Translations under genes and position numbers: made by a program
From: a bacterium 1XD42-76
GTDB lineage: Bacteria > Bacillota > Clostridia > Lachnospirales > Lachnospiraceae
DNA length: 64,000 nucleotides
Reading direction: 5' to 3'
Assembly: GCA_009917545.1 (NCBI GenBank)
Contig: QZDW01000004.1
Span: 147,717 to 211,716, forward strand
Shown: piece by piece, positions 53,590 to 62,960 of the stretch
Layout: each line of letters begins with the position of its first letter
Numbering within the stretch: the first letter of the stretch is position 1
Notes under the pieces: model-generated
Seen by the model: only the letters and a program-made list of their open reading frames with translations
The model's database searches: none
What the model was told of the DNA's origin: nothing

Positions 53590-55275
53590 TTATGAACCCG
53601 CTTCCAGGTTATCGAACAAATCGCTGATTTCTTTCCTCACATGATTAATGAGCTGATCGTTCTGGGTACTCAAAGCCTCATTCAGGCGCTTTAACCCCAT
53701 CGCTGCGATCTCCCTTTCGGAACCGGTAAGTTCTTTAAAGAGCCGCTCGCCCCTTGCCATCACCAGTCTGACCCGCTCTCCGCCGATCGGCTGTGTCTTA
53801 AGTTTTTTCATCTCGGCAAGGCGTTCTTTAAGCTCCTCTTCGGACAGTCTTCCGCTTCCACCCGTCAGAACAGTTACAACACGTTCTTCCTTCAGGCGGT
53901 CGTATACCTCGACCTCCAGGATCCCGTTAATATCATAGGTAAAACGTACCTCCAGATGTACCTGACCGCGCGGACGCGGGAGGATTTCCATATTAATCTC
54001 CCCGAGCTTAATATTCTCATCACAATAATACGATTCCCCTTGATAGATGCCCAGCTTTACATTCTTCTGCCCATCGTAGGCGTTCATAAAATAGCCGCAT
54101 TTCGACGTCGGAAGCACGCTGTTCCTCTCAATAATGGGAGACATCAGGGGACGGGAACGGTCCCTGGGATTGATAATATCCGTTCCCAGCGTAAAGGGAC
54201 AGATATCCGTCAAAAGCACATCCTTAATCTCCTCGTTTCGCTCCTTGATTCCTGCATAATAGCCTGCTCCCAGAGCCACGATATAATCCGGAGAGCCCAC
54301 GACCACCGGTTTTTTCTCCAGAATCTCTTCCAGATACAGGGCGACTACCGGCATTTTGCTGGAACCACCCGCCAGAATCACCTCGTCAATATCATCTATT
54401 GTGCGGTGGCTGTCCTTCAATGCCCGCTTCACCACCTCGAAAATGCGTTCAAAAATGTCCTTGCCAACACTGACTAGCTCCTGATTGGTGAGGAACATAC
54501 CGTATTCCTCCCCGTCAAGCTCTGCTTTATAAAGCGCCGCACTGTTCTGTGTAAGCTCGCATTTGGCCTTCTCCGCGGCCTTCAAAAGGGCGACCTGTTT
54601 TAAGGCGTCCATTTCACGAAACACAAAACCGTGCTTTTCGCAGAAAGACTCAGCGATCTTTAAGTCAAAATCATTGCCGCCCAGATGGTTATCACCGCTC
54701 ACGGCTGCGATCTCGACCACATTTTCAAAGCAGTCCACCACAGAGACATCGAGTGTCCCCCCGCCAAAATCGAATACCAGATATGACGCTTCCTCCACAT
54801 TCTGAATCTGGCATACAGCCAGCGCCGCTGCCGATGGCTCATTAATAAGCCGTTCTACTTTAAGCCCTGCCAGAATCCCGGCATCCTTGGTGGCCTTTCT
54901 CTGATTGTCATTAAAATAAGCAGGAACGCTGATGACCGCTTCCTCAACCGGTTCGCCCAGATACTGTTCCGCCTCCTCCTTAAGCCGTTTTAAAATCAGG
55001 GCAGAGAGCTCCTGTGGGGTAAAGTTTTTATCTCTCAGGGAAAAGCTCCTTCCAGTCCCCATAAAGCGCTTAAACGACGAGGCCGAATCCTCCGGATGAA
55101 GAAGCTGCCGTTCCCTGGCCGGAGCCCCGGTCCAGATCATGCCTTCCTCGTCCACGTTCACCACGCTCGGCGTCAGCGGTTCGGAAAGTGCATTTGGAAT
55201 CAGCACAGCCTCCCCGTTCCGATATACTGCCGCCAGGCTGTTCGTCGTCCCCAAGTCAATCCCGATCACTGCCAT
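53590..55275 (-). CDS. Hsp70-family chaperone (DnaK-like, short)
   Basis: 561 residues against about 610 for DnaK. The ATPase domain is complete: VIGIDLGTTNSLAAVY, VISVPAYFNDNQRKATKDAG, VFDFGGGTLDVSVVD and ILAGGSSKMPVV. The substrate-binding beta domain follows (LPRPRGQVHLEVRFTYDING), but the helical lid is shortened. It is a second, specialised Hsp70, overlapping by 20 nt the gene of a membrane J-domain protein, which is likely its co-chaperone. Confidence 0.92.
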   Translation of the reverse strand: MAVIGIDLGTTNSLAAVYRNGEAVLIPNALSEPLTPSVVNVDEEGMIWTGAPARERQLLHPEDSASSFKRFMGTGRSFSLRDKNFTPQELSALILKRLKEEAEQYLGEPVEEAVISVPAYFNDNQRKATKDAGILAGLKVERLINEPSAAALAVCQIQNVEEASYLVFDFGGGTLDVSVVDCFENVVEIAAVSGDNHLGGNDFDLKIAESFCEKHGFVFREMDALKQVALLKAAEKAKCELTQNSAALYKAELDGEEYGMFLTNQELVSVGKDIFERIFEVVKRALKDSHRTIDDIDEVILAGGSSKMPVVALYLEEILEKKPVVVGSPDYIVALGAGYYAGIKERNEEIKDVLLTDICPFTLGTDIINPRDRSRPLMSPIIERNSVLPTSKCGYFMNAYDGQKNVKLGIYQGESYYCDENIKLGEINMEILPRPRGQVHLEVRFTYDINGILEVEVYDRLKEERVVTVLTGGSGRLSEEELKERLAEMKKLKTQPIGGERVRLVMARGERLFKELTGSEREIAAMGLKRLNEALSTQNDQLINHVRKEISDLFDNLEAGS

Positions 55276-57094
55276 CGCCAGTCACCTCCTGTAAAAGTAA
55301 ATCGCTGAGCTTATTGATTTCAAAAGCCGTCTCCGTCTCAATATTAATTCTGGCGGCCTGGTAAACTCCTTTTTCGGAATCGGATGGTCCGCCAAAGAAA
55401 TACAGGCAGTTGTTTCCGTAAACATGAAAACCACGGCCGTCTTTATGGACAGTTACATCCATTCCCATTCCAGCGCAATAAAGATAGAGGTTTCCCACAG
55501 TCATATACTCCCGTTTCCCTGTATCAGAAGCAACCTGGTATGTCGCCACAGGGAGGTCAAGCTCCTTTATCTTCTCACGCACCTGGATCTCTGTCTCTTC
55601 TGCTGCCTGTCCCGGGCCCGGCTCTGCCGATAACCTTCTCTCAGCCTCACCGGCGTCCCTTGCCTTTGCCAAAAGCATACGATATGGGCCCTCATACCGC
55701 TCCCTTATCGAAGGGGAAAGATGCCAGGACTCATAATTATACAGATAAGATGCATAATCCATCCTCAACGCCTCACAAATCCTGCCTGCCTCCGGAAGCC
55801 CGCCAATGCGGTAATCCTGTTCTGCGGGAAGACCTCCCTCGCCCCCATACATAAAAAATTCTTCATAAAGCGCCTCTTTGGGACAGAAAAATACAGGCAG
55901 CCCGCGAATCACCTCACAGAAGGCGCTGTCTTTTGCAAGTGCATTGAGTGGTTCCTCAAGTCCGTCAATTCCGTCCATACCATCAAAAGATATAATGAAC
56001 TCCCAGAGCGCATCTTTGCCACTCTTTTTCTTATACGTAGAAGAAAGTCCATATTGCTCTTTAAAGCGCCTGGTAAGCTCCTCCGGGAAATGATCCGTTT
56101 TTACCGTAAAACCGCCAAACCAGCCATCCCGTTCCATATCAAGAGAAATCCACAGATCAGAAACTGTCCCACACCGGAGTCTCACAGTCCGCATCCTGTG
56201 CGTCGTTCTCCCTGTCTCCTCATAATCTATAAACTGTGTATCCGGATAACTGGCAGATACATACTCTTCTGCCGCCTTACGCACCCGTGCTGCATCTATG
56301 ACAGGTGCAGTCAGGAGCAGAAACATCGCTGCTGCCGCAAACACCCCAGCCAAAAGGGCGGTTATTTTCCGTTTCCTCTGCTCCCACCAGAGACGTTTTT
56401 CATTCCTGCGCCGTTCCTCCTGCTCTTTTAACCGTCTGGCGTCCTCTTTTGCGCCATACAGTTTCATCGCCGGGAGCAGATAGCGGTAAAGTCTCATATG
56501 CTCCGGACCCAGAAATCCCTCGCACTCTGCCGGTTCGCGGAATCCGTATTTGTCAAACCCGTATACCTCCCACAGCTTCATGCAGGATTCCTCACGGAAA
56601 TACAGGCAATGTCCAATCTCCTCCAAAAGTTTATCGACTACCCACGGGTCAGAGTGAATCTCCAAAAAGTCCGTGCCCTCCAGAAATTCCTCCCAGTATA
56701 AATCATCTGCCCTGACACTCTGCTTGATAACATATGTTTTCCAGGCTCCAGCAAATACACTCCGTTTTGTCTCCTGCTCCTTTTTCTGTTGTCGGAAAAG
56801 CTCAAGGATCTCCTCCCTTGTTGTACAGCCGTCAGAGCGGGAAGCCGGATCTTCTCCATTCTCCCCGCACCTTAGTGGGGCGGACTGCACAGGCGGCCCC
56901 TCTTCCTCTTCAGCCTGACTATCGCGGACAGCTTCCTCTGCCCAGTGGAGGGCTTTCTGATAGGCACTGTAAAGTACCTGGAACTTTTCCGGCGTATCCT
57001 CGGGATGACAGTTTTTTGACAGCCTGGCATAGGCCCGCCTTATCGCCCTTTTGTCCTCTGTCGGTTCCATCTCAAGAATTTTCCATACGTCCAT
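55256..57094 (-). CDS. Membrane J-domain protein
   Basis: 612 residues. The N-terminal J-like domain begins MDVWKILEMEPTEDKRAIRRAY. Its loop reads CHPEDTPEKF, so the usual HPD is HPE followed by D. After a linker and a charged region comes one membrane helix (about 240-265), then a large domain with no recognised family. Because of the Hsp70 gene overlap, it probably recruits that Hsp70 to the membrane. Which side the large domain faces is unclear. Confidence 0.8.
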   Translation of the reverse strand: MDVWKILEMEPTEDKRAIRRAYARLSKNCHPEDTPEKFQVLYSAYQKALHWAEEAVRDSQAEEEEGPPVQSAPLRCGENGEDPASRSDGCTTREEILELFRQQKKEQETKRSVFAGAWKTYVIKQSVRADDLYWEEFLEGTDFLEIHSDPWVVDKLLEEIGHCLYFREESCMKLWEVYGFDKYGFREPAECEGFLGPEHMRLYRYLLPAMKLYGAKEDARRLKEQEERRRNEKRLWWEQRKRKITALLAGVFAAAAMFLLLTAPVIDAARVRKAAEEYVSASYPDTQFIDYEETGRTTHRMRTVRLRCGTVSDLWISLDMERDGWFGGFTVKTDHFPEELTRRFKEQYGLSSTYKKKSGKDALWEFIISFDGMDGIDGLEEPLNALAKDSAFCEVIRGLPVFFCPKEALYEEFFMYGGEGGLPAEQDYRIGGLPEAGRICEALRMDYASYLYNYESWHLSPSIRERYEGPYRMLLAKARDAGEAERRLSAEPGPGQAAEETEIQVREKIKELDLPVATYQVASDTGKREYMTVGNLYLYCAGMGMDVTVHKDGRGFHVYGNNCLYFFGGPSDSEKGVYQAARINIETETAFEINKLSDLLLQEVTGDGSDRD

Positions 57095-57134
57095 CCATAA
57101 ATCCTCATACTTTTCGCACAGAATCAGGAAGCGT

Positions 57135-59267
57135 TTATCTTCCCACGAATACCATCACGCTCCTTGGGCGGATCAGAAAGCTTCTGCCGGGATAGCGGTG
57201 AAGCTTCTGGCTGCTCTCCCACGTATCGACAGCCAGCTCCCACTGCATCGAAGGAGCAATCTTCGGCAGTTTTATGGAAAGCTCTTCCCAATAGGCATTC
57301 GATGCAATATAGACCATCTCCGGCCTCTGCCCTGCCTCCTTACCGGCAAACAAAAGCCCTACATAGCGGTCATAATCCGCAAACTGGCTTACCTCTGACT
57401 CCACGCCGTAGAAACTCACATCAGGAAAGCCGCAGGCCCCATCGCTGATATTGGCGCGCAGGACGCGATGCTCTTTGCGAAAGCTTATCATATACTGGAA
57501 AAACTGGAACATGTCCCGGTTCTTCTCAAGCAGACGCCAGTCCAGCCATGAAGTGATATTATCCTGACAGTATGCATTATTATTTCCAAACTGTGTGTTA
57601 CAGAATTCATCGCCTGCCAGAAACATCGGAATCCCGCGGCTGCACATGAGAACCGCAAACGCATTGCGCATCATACGGCGCCGCAGTGAAAGGATTCCGG
57701 CATCCTCCGTTTCCCCCTCCTTACCACAGTTCCAACTGAAATTTTCCCCGGACCCGTCCGTATTATTCCATCCATTCTTCTCATTGTGCTTTTCATTATA
57801 CGAATAGAGATCATAAAGCGTAAAACCATCATGACAGGTAAGGAAATTGACAGAAGCGTTCTTCCTCTTATTGACCTCGTAAATATCTCTTGAGCCGATC
57901 ATTCTCTGGGCCGCCGCCTGTGCCATGCCGCCGTCGCCTTTCAGATAACGGCGCAGATCGTCCCTGTATTTGCCGTTCCACTCAGCCCAGCGGTTCCAGG
58001 AAGGGAAGGTTCCAACCTGATAGAGTCCGCCGGCGTCCCATGCCTCGGCAATCAGCTTGACATCGCCCAGAATCGGATCAAATGCCAGAGCCTGTAACAG
58101 CGGCGGCTTATTCATTGGGGAACCGTCCTCATTCCGTCCCATGATGGAAGCCAGATCGAAACGGAAACCATTGACCCGGTAGGTCGTAACCCAGTAACGC
58201 AGACTGTCGAGAATCATCTGGTGGACAATCGGATGATTGCAGTTTAACGAGTTACCGCAGCCGCTGAAATTATAATAATGGCCGTCCGGCGTCAAAAGAT
58301 AATAGATATTGTTGTCAAATCCCTTGAAGGAAAAGAAAGGGCCGTCCTCATTGCCTTCTGCCGTATGGTTGAACACCACGTCCAGATAGACCTCAATCCC
58401 GTTCTCATTGAAGGTGCGTATGAGCTTCTTTAACTCGTTCCCCTCGCGATTATATTCCCTGCTGGCCGTATAGCTCGTATTGGGCGCAAAAAAGCTTACC
58501 GTATTATAGCCCCAGTAATTGTAGAGTTTTTCCCCCTCCACTTCCCGGTAATCCTGCATTTCGTCAAATTCAAAAATCGGCATCAGCTCTACAACATTGA
58601 CACCCAGTGCTTTTAAGTAAGGAAGCTTTTCCATCAGAGCTTCAAAGGTTCCCGGATGAAGGACGCCTGACGACTCATGCCTCGTGAACCCTCTGACATG
58701 CAGCTCGTAAATGATAAGATCCTCCATTGCGTGCAGAGGGGGCCTCGAATCCTCCCAGTCAAAGTCATCCTTGACAACACGGGCCCGGTATTGGTGTCCG
58801 CGTAATGTGGACTCTCCCCAGCGGCTCTGACCCGTAACTGCCTTGGCATACGGATCAAGAAGATACTTGTTTCTGTCAAAAATCAGTCCTTTTTCCGGTT
58901 CATATGGACCGTCCACCCGATAGGCATACTCAAATTCTTCAATGTTGAGCTTAAATACAATCATGGAATACACATTACCAATACGGTAATGTCTGGGAAA
59001 TGGCAGTATTGCAAACGGTTCCTCCTCTGTCCGTCTGAACAGCAACAGCTCGATCGAGGTGGCTCCGCGGGAATATACGGTAAAATTCACACCGCCCGGA
59101 ATCGCGGTAGCCCCGTTTATTTCATAAAAGCCCGGGCGCACGTCAAACCCATCCAGATGATCCATCGGCACAAGATGTATCGTGCGCGGGAGGCTTACTC
59201 TTTCCACACTGCTTTCATTCTTTGAAATCTCCGCTTTCTGCAGCTGTACGTTCTTCCTATCCTCCAT
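57135..59267 (-). CDS. glgX: Glycogen debranching enzyme / isoamylase-type GH13
   Basis: 710 residues: an N-terminal CBM48 domain (about 40-140, GVNFTVYSRGATSIELLLF) and a GH13 barrel with catalytic blocks DVVFNHTAEG, GFRFDLASI (nucleophile Asp), LIAEAWDAGG (acid Glu) and FLTCHDGFTLYDL. It hydrolyses alpha-1,6 branches of glycogen-like glucan. The start at 59267 follows AAAGGA; another in-frame ATG at 59303 behind GGAGG lies inside a perfect hairpin, so the start is not certain. Confidence 0.92.
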   Translation of the reverse strand: MEDRKNVQLQKAEISKNESSVERVSLPRTIHLVPMDHLDGFDVRPGFYEINGATAIPGGVNFTVYSRGATSIELLLFRRTEEEPFAILPFPRHYRIGNVYSMIVFKLNIEEFEYAYRVDGPYEPEKGLIFDRNKYLLDPYAKAVTGQSRWGESTLRGHQYRARVVKDDFDWEDSRPPLHAMEDLIIYELHVRGFTRHESSGVLHPGTFEALMEKLPYLKALGVNVVELMPIFEFDEMQDYREVEGEKLYNYWGYNTVSFFAPNTSYTASREYNREGNELKKLIRTFNENGIEVYLDVVFNHTAEGNEDGPFFSFKGFDNNIYYLLTPDGHYYNFSGCGNSLNCNHPIVHQMILDSLRYWVTTYRVNGFRFDLASIMGRNEDGSPMNKPPLLQALAFDPILGDVKLIAEAWDAGGLYQVGTFPSWNRWAEWNGKYRDDLRRYLKGDGGMAQAAAQRMIGSRDIYEVNKRKNASVNFLTCHDGFTLYDLYSYNEKHNEKNGWNNTDGSGENFSWNCGKEGETEDAGILSLRRRMMRNAFAVLMCSRGIPMFLAGDEFCNTQFGNNNAYCQDNITSWLDWRLLEKNRDMFQFFQYMISFRKEHRVLRANISDGACGFPDVSFYGVESEVSQFADYDRYVGLLFAGKEAGQRPEMVYIASNAYWEELSIKLPKIAPSMQWELAVDTWESSQKLHRYPGRSFLIRPRSVMVFVGR

Positions 59268-59271
59268 ATTT

Positions 59272-59308
59272 TTCCTTTCTGTCATGTCCTTCGGACATGA
59301 CACCTCCG
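59272..59308 (-). promoter_or_regulatory. Hairpin over an upstream in-frame start of glgX
   Basis: The RNA segment TGTCATGTCC-GAA-GGACATGACA folds into a perfect 10-bp stem with a 3-nt loop. It encloses an in-frame ATG (59303) located 4 nt after GGAGG and lies just before the second ribosome site. It could select between two starts. Confidence 0.5.
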
Positions 59309-59335
59309 GCAGAACTTTGCGCCTGACTTTTCCTG

Positions 59336-60718
59336 TCAGCTTTCCACGTCTTCACCGTAAAAGCTGATTCCACAGCGTCCGTTCCCTTTCACATAATAAA
59401 GCGCTCTGTCCGCATTTCTGTAGAGCTCCTCTGTAAATCCTTCCTTTGTAAATGCCACCCCCACACTTAATGATACAGCAGGGAAGTCATCATCCGGATT
59501 CTGCAGCATACGGTTCAGCATATAGATCTTATTCTTAATTACCAGGCCCAGATGCTCTGTGATATCCGTCATAATGACGCAAAATTCATCTCCGCCGATT
59601 CTGGCTACAAAATCCCGCGTACGGAAGCTCTCCTGTATCAGACTGGCGACACGCTTTAATACCTTGTCACCCATTTCATGGCCGTATCCGTCATTCACTT
59701 CCTTAAACTTATCCACATCAATGATAAGAAACGCCATCGGCTTTTTCTCATCCTTTAACACTTTCTTAAGCTCCTCAAAGCCACCTCGGTTAATCACCCC
59801 GGTCAGTGGATCATGTTCTGCCTTATGACGAAGCATTGATGCATTTGACTGGTTGGTCTCATAGATCTCATTATATGTCTTGCCCAGATACTGAAGTTCG
59901 TACGAACCCTTAATATCAACAGTCCTCCCCTCCTTGATGCAGCGGATGTATCCCTGGAGAGGCCGGATAACAAGTGCAATAATCGAGATAAACATACAGA
60001 CTATCAGAACAAATAAAAGTGCGATATAAATTCTCTGGCCTCTGAGAAAGCTTTCCAGAGAGGATATGCTGTCTAACTGCCTTTCATGTGTCATTTCCAG
60101 AACATGGTTAAGAAAATGGGAAATATCATTCATAATCAAAGCCTTGGACTCCCGATATCCGGAGCCAAACACGATTTCTCTGGCCTTGGCAATCTTTTCT
60201 TCCGGGCTCAGATTTTGATCCGCATCAGAAAGTTTTGTATCGAGAAGCTCCGGCGAACCATCAGACAGATCCGTACCCATCGCAGTGGCTACCAGTTTCA
60301 TGGCATACAGCTCATCCCTGACGAGCTCGTCCGAATTTTTTAAGGCGGCTTCCAGATACTGGTATGCAGTCTCATCCGGTTTCTGCTTTTCGAATGCTTC
60401 CAAAGCCGATTCCCTGCGCCTTACAATATTTTTCTCCTGAAAATATGCATCAATATAAGAGGTATCCCCTGTTACAACATAAAACCATACCTGCTCTGAC
60501 AGGCAGTCCGACCCGTCGGTGACAAGCCCTGCATCCATCACACAGGTGATATAGTCCTCCGTATGCTCCAGCATCCTCTCATACCTTGATGAAACCAGAA
60601 TCGTAACATAAATCAATAATGTACACAAAATACAGGCAATCAGGATCATCGCATTATTCATCGTCTGTATTCTGGTCCCCATACTACCTGCCTTCGGCTT
60701 ACTGGCCCTTTTCATCAT
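59336..60718 (-). CDS. Diguanylate cyclase (membrane GGDEF protein)
   Basis: 460 residues. Membrane helices at about 22-43 and 230-255 enclose an extracytoplasmic helical sensor domain. The C-terminal GGDEF domain has the intact active site GGDEF at 375-379, preceded by RTRD, the inhibitory I-site RxxD five residues upstream. It should make c-di-GMP and be feedback-inhibited by it. GGAGG precedes the start. glgX follows by 68 bp, so signalling and glycogen use may be co-expressed. Confidence 0.93.
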   Translation of the reverse strand: MMKRASKPKAGSMGTRIQTMNNAMILIACILCTLLIYVTILVSSRYERMLEHTEDYITCVMDAGLVTDGSDCLSEQVWFYVVTGDTSYIDAYFQEKNIVRRRESALEAFEKQKPDETAYQYLEAALKNSDELVRDELYAMKLVATAMGTDLSDGSPELLDTKLSDADQNLSPEEKIAKAREIVFGSGYRESKALIMNDISHFLNHVLEMTHERQLDSISSLESFLRGQRIYIALLFVLIVCMFISIIALVIRPLQGYIRCIKEGRTVDIKGSYELQYLGKTYNEIYETNQSNASMLRHKAEHDPLTGVINRGGFEELKKVLKDEKKPMAFLIIDVDKFKEVNDGYGHEMGDKVLKRVASLIQESFRTRDFVARIGGDEFCVIMTDITEHLGLVIKNKIYMLNRMLQNPDDDFPAVSLSVGVAFTKEGFTEELYRNADRALYYVKGNGRCGISFYGEDVES

Positions 60719-61004
60719 TCCGGCCCCTCCAATGCTCTTAAATCATTTTAAAAAACTGCCGCTTTCCTTCTGGTCGGCTTAAGACCAAGTATACCAGTTT
60801 TTTCTTGATCTGTCATCTTTTTTCGCATGCTTTTATTCACGACAAAGATATAAATTCAGGGATGCCAAAGGCGCCTGACTACTTTCATTCTTGGTGGTGT
60901 CCTCACTCGTGGGCGCATGAAGGTTACTGTCAATCCTCATTCTGCTGCTATGCTGACACAGAGAGAAGGTCATCGCCAAAAGCAGTTCAAAATGGCTTAA
61001 AGCA
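60719..61004. other. Intergenic region without recognised gene
   Basis: Together with the terminator to its right this leaves about 336 bp between the diguanylate cyclase and the HD protein. It must hold the cyclase promoter. I see no c-di-GMP riboswitch fold or coding frame that I can support. Confidence 0.4.
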
Positions 61005-61054
61005 AAAACTCACCCCCGGACTATCACGATTCTGATTGATCCGGGGGCAAGTTT
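61005..61054 (-). terminator. Terminator after the HD-domain gene
   Basis: Arms AAACTTGCCCCCGGA and TCCGGGGGTGAGTTTTT on the minus strand, starting at the HD stop codon, with a T-run. Confidence 0.85.
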
Positions 61055-61558
61055 CTATTGGTAAATCTCAAACATCTCGGTCAGCATTCCACGTCCGGTC
61101 TCAGTGCGGAAAATATTTTTCTGCGCGGCAAGGAGCGCGCTGTACCGCTCCCCCGACTCATGCAGATTGACAAGGAAATCTGCTTCAATGAGAATCTGAT
61201 AATCAAGCCCGTCAATCTCGTCATACGTATGATGATGGGCAATCAGATACTTGACACGCTCCACCTGATCTGTCCGAAAGCCGCCGATCTTAGTCATCAG
61301 CCGTTCTGCCTCCGGCGGGCCTTCCTTTTCCTGGTTTTTCCCGTTACCAGAGCCATATTTCTCCATACTGACGCGGATCCCGATATCATGTAAAATAGCT
61401 GCTGCTTCCAGGATATATAAACTTTCTTCGTCAAGACCCTCCAGAATTCCGATCGCTGCCGCCAGATCATGTACCTTAACAAAATGCTGTATCCTGGCAG
61501 CATTTCCATGATCGTACCGCATCATTTCCTGCATTAACTCTGCCAAACGTCTGTCCAT
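61055..61558 (-). CDS. HD-domain phosphohydrolase
   Basis: 167 residues. Metal-site motifs in order are RIQHFVKVHDLA (His), AAILHDIG (HD pair), YLIAHHHTYD (His-His) and LIEADFLVNL (late Asp). The family removes phosphate from nucleotides or second messengers; the substrate is not told by the sequence. AGGAGG precedes the ATG. It reads in the same direction as the diguanylate cyclase but is separated from it by a terminator. Confidence 0.88.
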   Translation of the reverse strand: MDRRLAELMQEMMRYDHGNAARIQHFVKVHDLAAAIGILEGLDEESLYILEAAAILHDIGIRVSMEKYGSGNGKNQEKEGPPEAERLMTKIGGFRTDQVERVKYLIAHHHTYDEIDGLDYQILIEADFLVNLHESGERYSALLAAQKNIFRTETGRGMLTEMFEIYQ

Positions 61559-61618
61559 ATCTCATCCTCCTCTTATTTTGCGGCATATAGACCGGCTTAT
61601 TCATGTACACCACACGGT

Positions 61619-61906
61619 TCACCAGTAGCAGCCCATCCCTTCATCCATCCGGCCCGTCCCTTTGCATAGGTTGGTTCTCTCCCCAAAACTCCTGCTTTTG
61701 TTCTTCACAATATTCGCAAGCATAACCTTTGTCTCTTTCTCACTCAGACATCCGAAATATCCGGATTTATAAAACGACCAAAAGGCTTCTGTAACGACAT
61801 CTTCTGCATTTTCAGATGGAACTCCGCTGTTATAGGCCAGTTTCATATACATCTTCGCATATTTGTCGATCAGCTCCTGCAAAAGAGCTTCCTCACTCTT
61901 TAACAT
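61619..61906 (-). pseudogene. Truncated ECF-type sigma factor
   Basis: 95 residues from a good start (AAGGAG). KYAKMYMKLAYNSGVPSENAEDVVTEAFWSF is a sigma-70 region 2 core. After LANIVKNKS the sequence degenerates and stops at 61619, so region 4, which reads the -35 element, is absent. Either a broken sigma gene or a relic. Confidence 0.6.
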
Positions 61907-62255
61907 AATGTTTCTCCTTTGTAAAAAGCACACATGCTATAAAACCACATGTATGTCACTGATTTCCGACAATTATACTACGATTTTTCAGAATTTTGAA
62001 TAGCTGATTTATAACTTTTCAAACATTCTTCCTTTGATAGTCTGAAACACTTTGGATATCCTTATACTTCATTGGCCAGGCAGCCTGAAGCCAAATCCCA
62101 TTTGGAGCTGCAAGACATCAGTCCTTTATAACAAAAACCCCCTGCATCTGCTCCGGATTCTCTCCGGTTATGCCGCAAAGGGGATACTATCTTTTTTGTC
62201 CTCTTTCTTTCATTTTTCGCCTTTGCAGTAAATCTGCTACACTTCGCGGCATATC
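61907..62255. other. Intergenic region with a hairpin
   Basis: 349 bp with no gene. At about 62134-62195, ACCCCCTGC and GCAAAGGGG flank an inner CCGGA/TCCGG stem with T-runs on both sides, a plausible bidirectional terminator left from lost genes. Confidence 0.45.
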
Positions 62256-62833
62256 ACATCAGGGGGCTTTTCTGCTTACACTCCAATTTCCGCCCAGTAT
62301 TATAAAGATAATAAGCAATGGTATACATATCCAAAGGTGGGGGACCAGATTTTCTTTAAAAATTCTGTTCGGATCTGTTATACGGGCATTATCAAAATGG
62401 TGGATGGTGGCAGAGTATGCACCATCGAAGGCAATACCAGCGGAGCTTCCAGGATAGTGGCTAACGGGGGTGGGGTCTGTGAGAAGTCTTACGCCTTGTC
62501 CTATACCGGAATTGTTGGTTATGGGCGCCCTGATTGGAGTCTGGTGGAGGAACCGAGGTATGAGGTAGGTTAGGTTAGCACCATGATACTTATGGCTGGT
62601 GGTATCAGAATGCAGATGGCACCTTGTCGGCGATGTGTTGGAAGTTAATTAATCACCATTGGTACCTGTTCGGCACATCCGGTTACATGCTTACTGGTTG
62701 GGTTCAGTGGGACGGAGAGAAAACCGGGGCAGGAGACTGGTATTATCTGGAGGAGTCCGGCGAGTTCGAGGGTGCCTGCTGGCATGAAAATGCCAAAGGC
62801 AAAGGCGGCATGGAGCGGTGGTATGTAGAATAA
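62256..62833 (+). pseudogene. Phage-type endolysin remnant with choline-binding repeats
   Basis: One frame reads SGGFSAYTPISAQYYKDNKQ, KVGDQIFFKN, GRVCTIEGNTSGAS and GYGRPDWSLVEE, the C-terminal part of a CHAP-type cell-wall hydrolase. A stop and frameshift at about 62573 follow. Another frame then reads YGWWYQNADGTLSA, NHHWYLFGTSGYMLTGWV and a final GDWYYLEESG, choline-binding repeats. The catalytic Cys-containing N-terminus is missing. It is a relic of a prophage or an autolysin gene. Confidence 0.75.
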
Positions 62834-62839
62834 AAAGTA

Positions 62840-62857
62840 GCGGAGATCATTCTCCGC
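62840..62857 (+). terminator. Small hairpin after the endolysin remnant
   Basis: GCGGAGA-TCAT-TCTCCGC, a 7-bp perfect stem with a poor T-run. Confidence 0.45.
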
Positions 62858-62960
62858 CGATTTCCTGATTTTCATAAATTCCCCGTTGATTGAGGAAATA
62901 TACGCAATGCGTAGCTTTTTTAATATGTAATATAGAGAATGCTGGAAAGTAATACTCTAC

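Noticed and set aside
60719..61004. c-di-GMP riboswitch near the diguanylate cyclase
   Set aside because: I could not find the conserved junction sequences of class I or II riboswitches in this gap or upstream of glgX.
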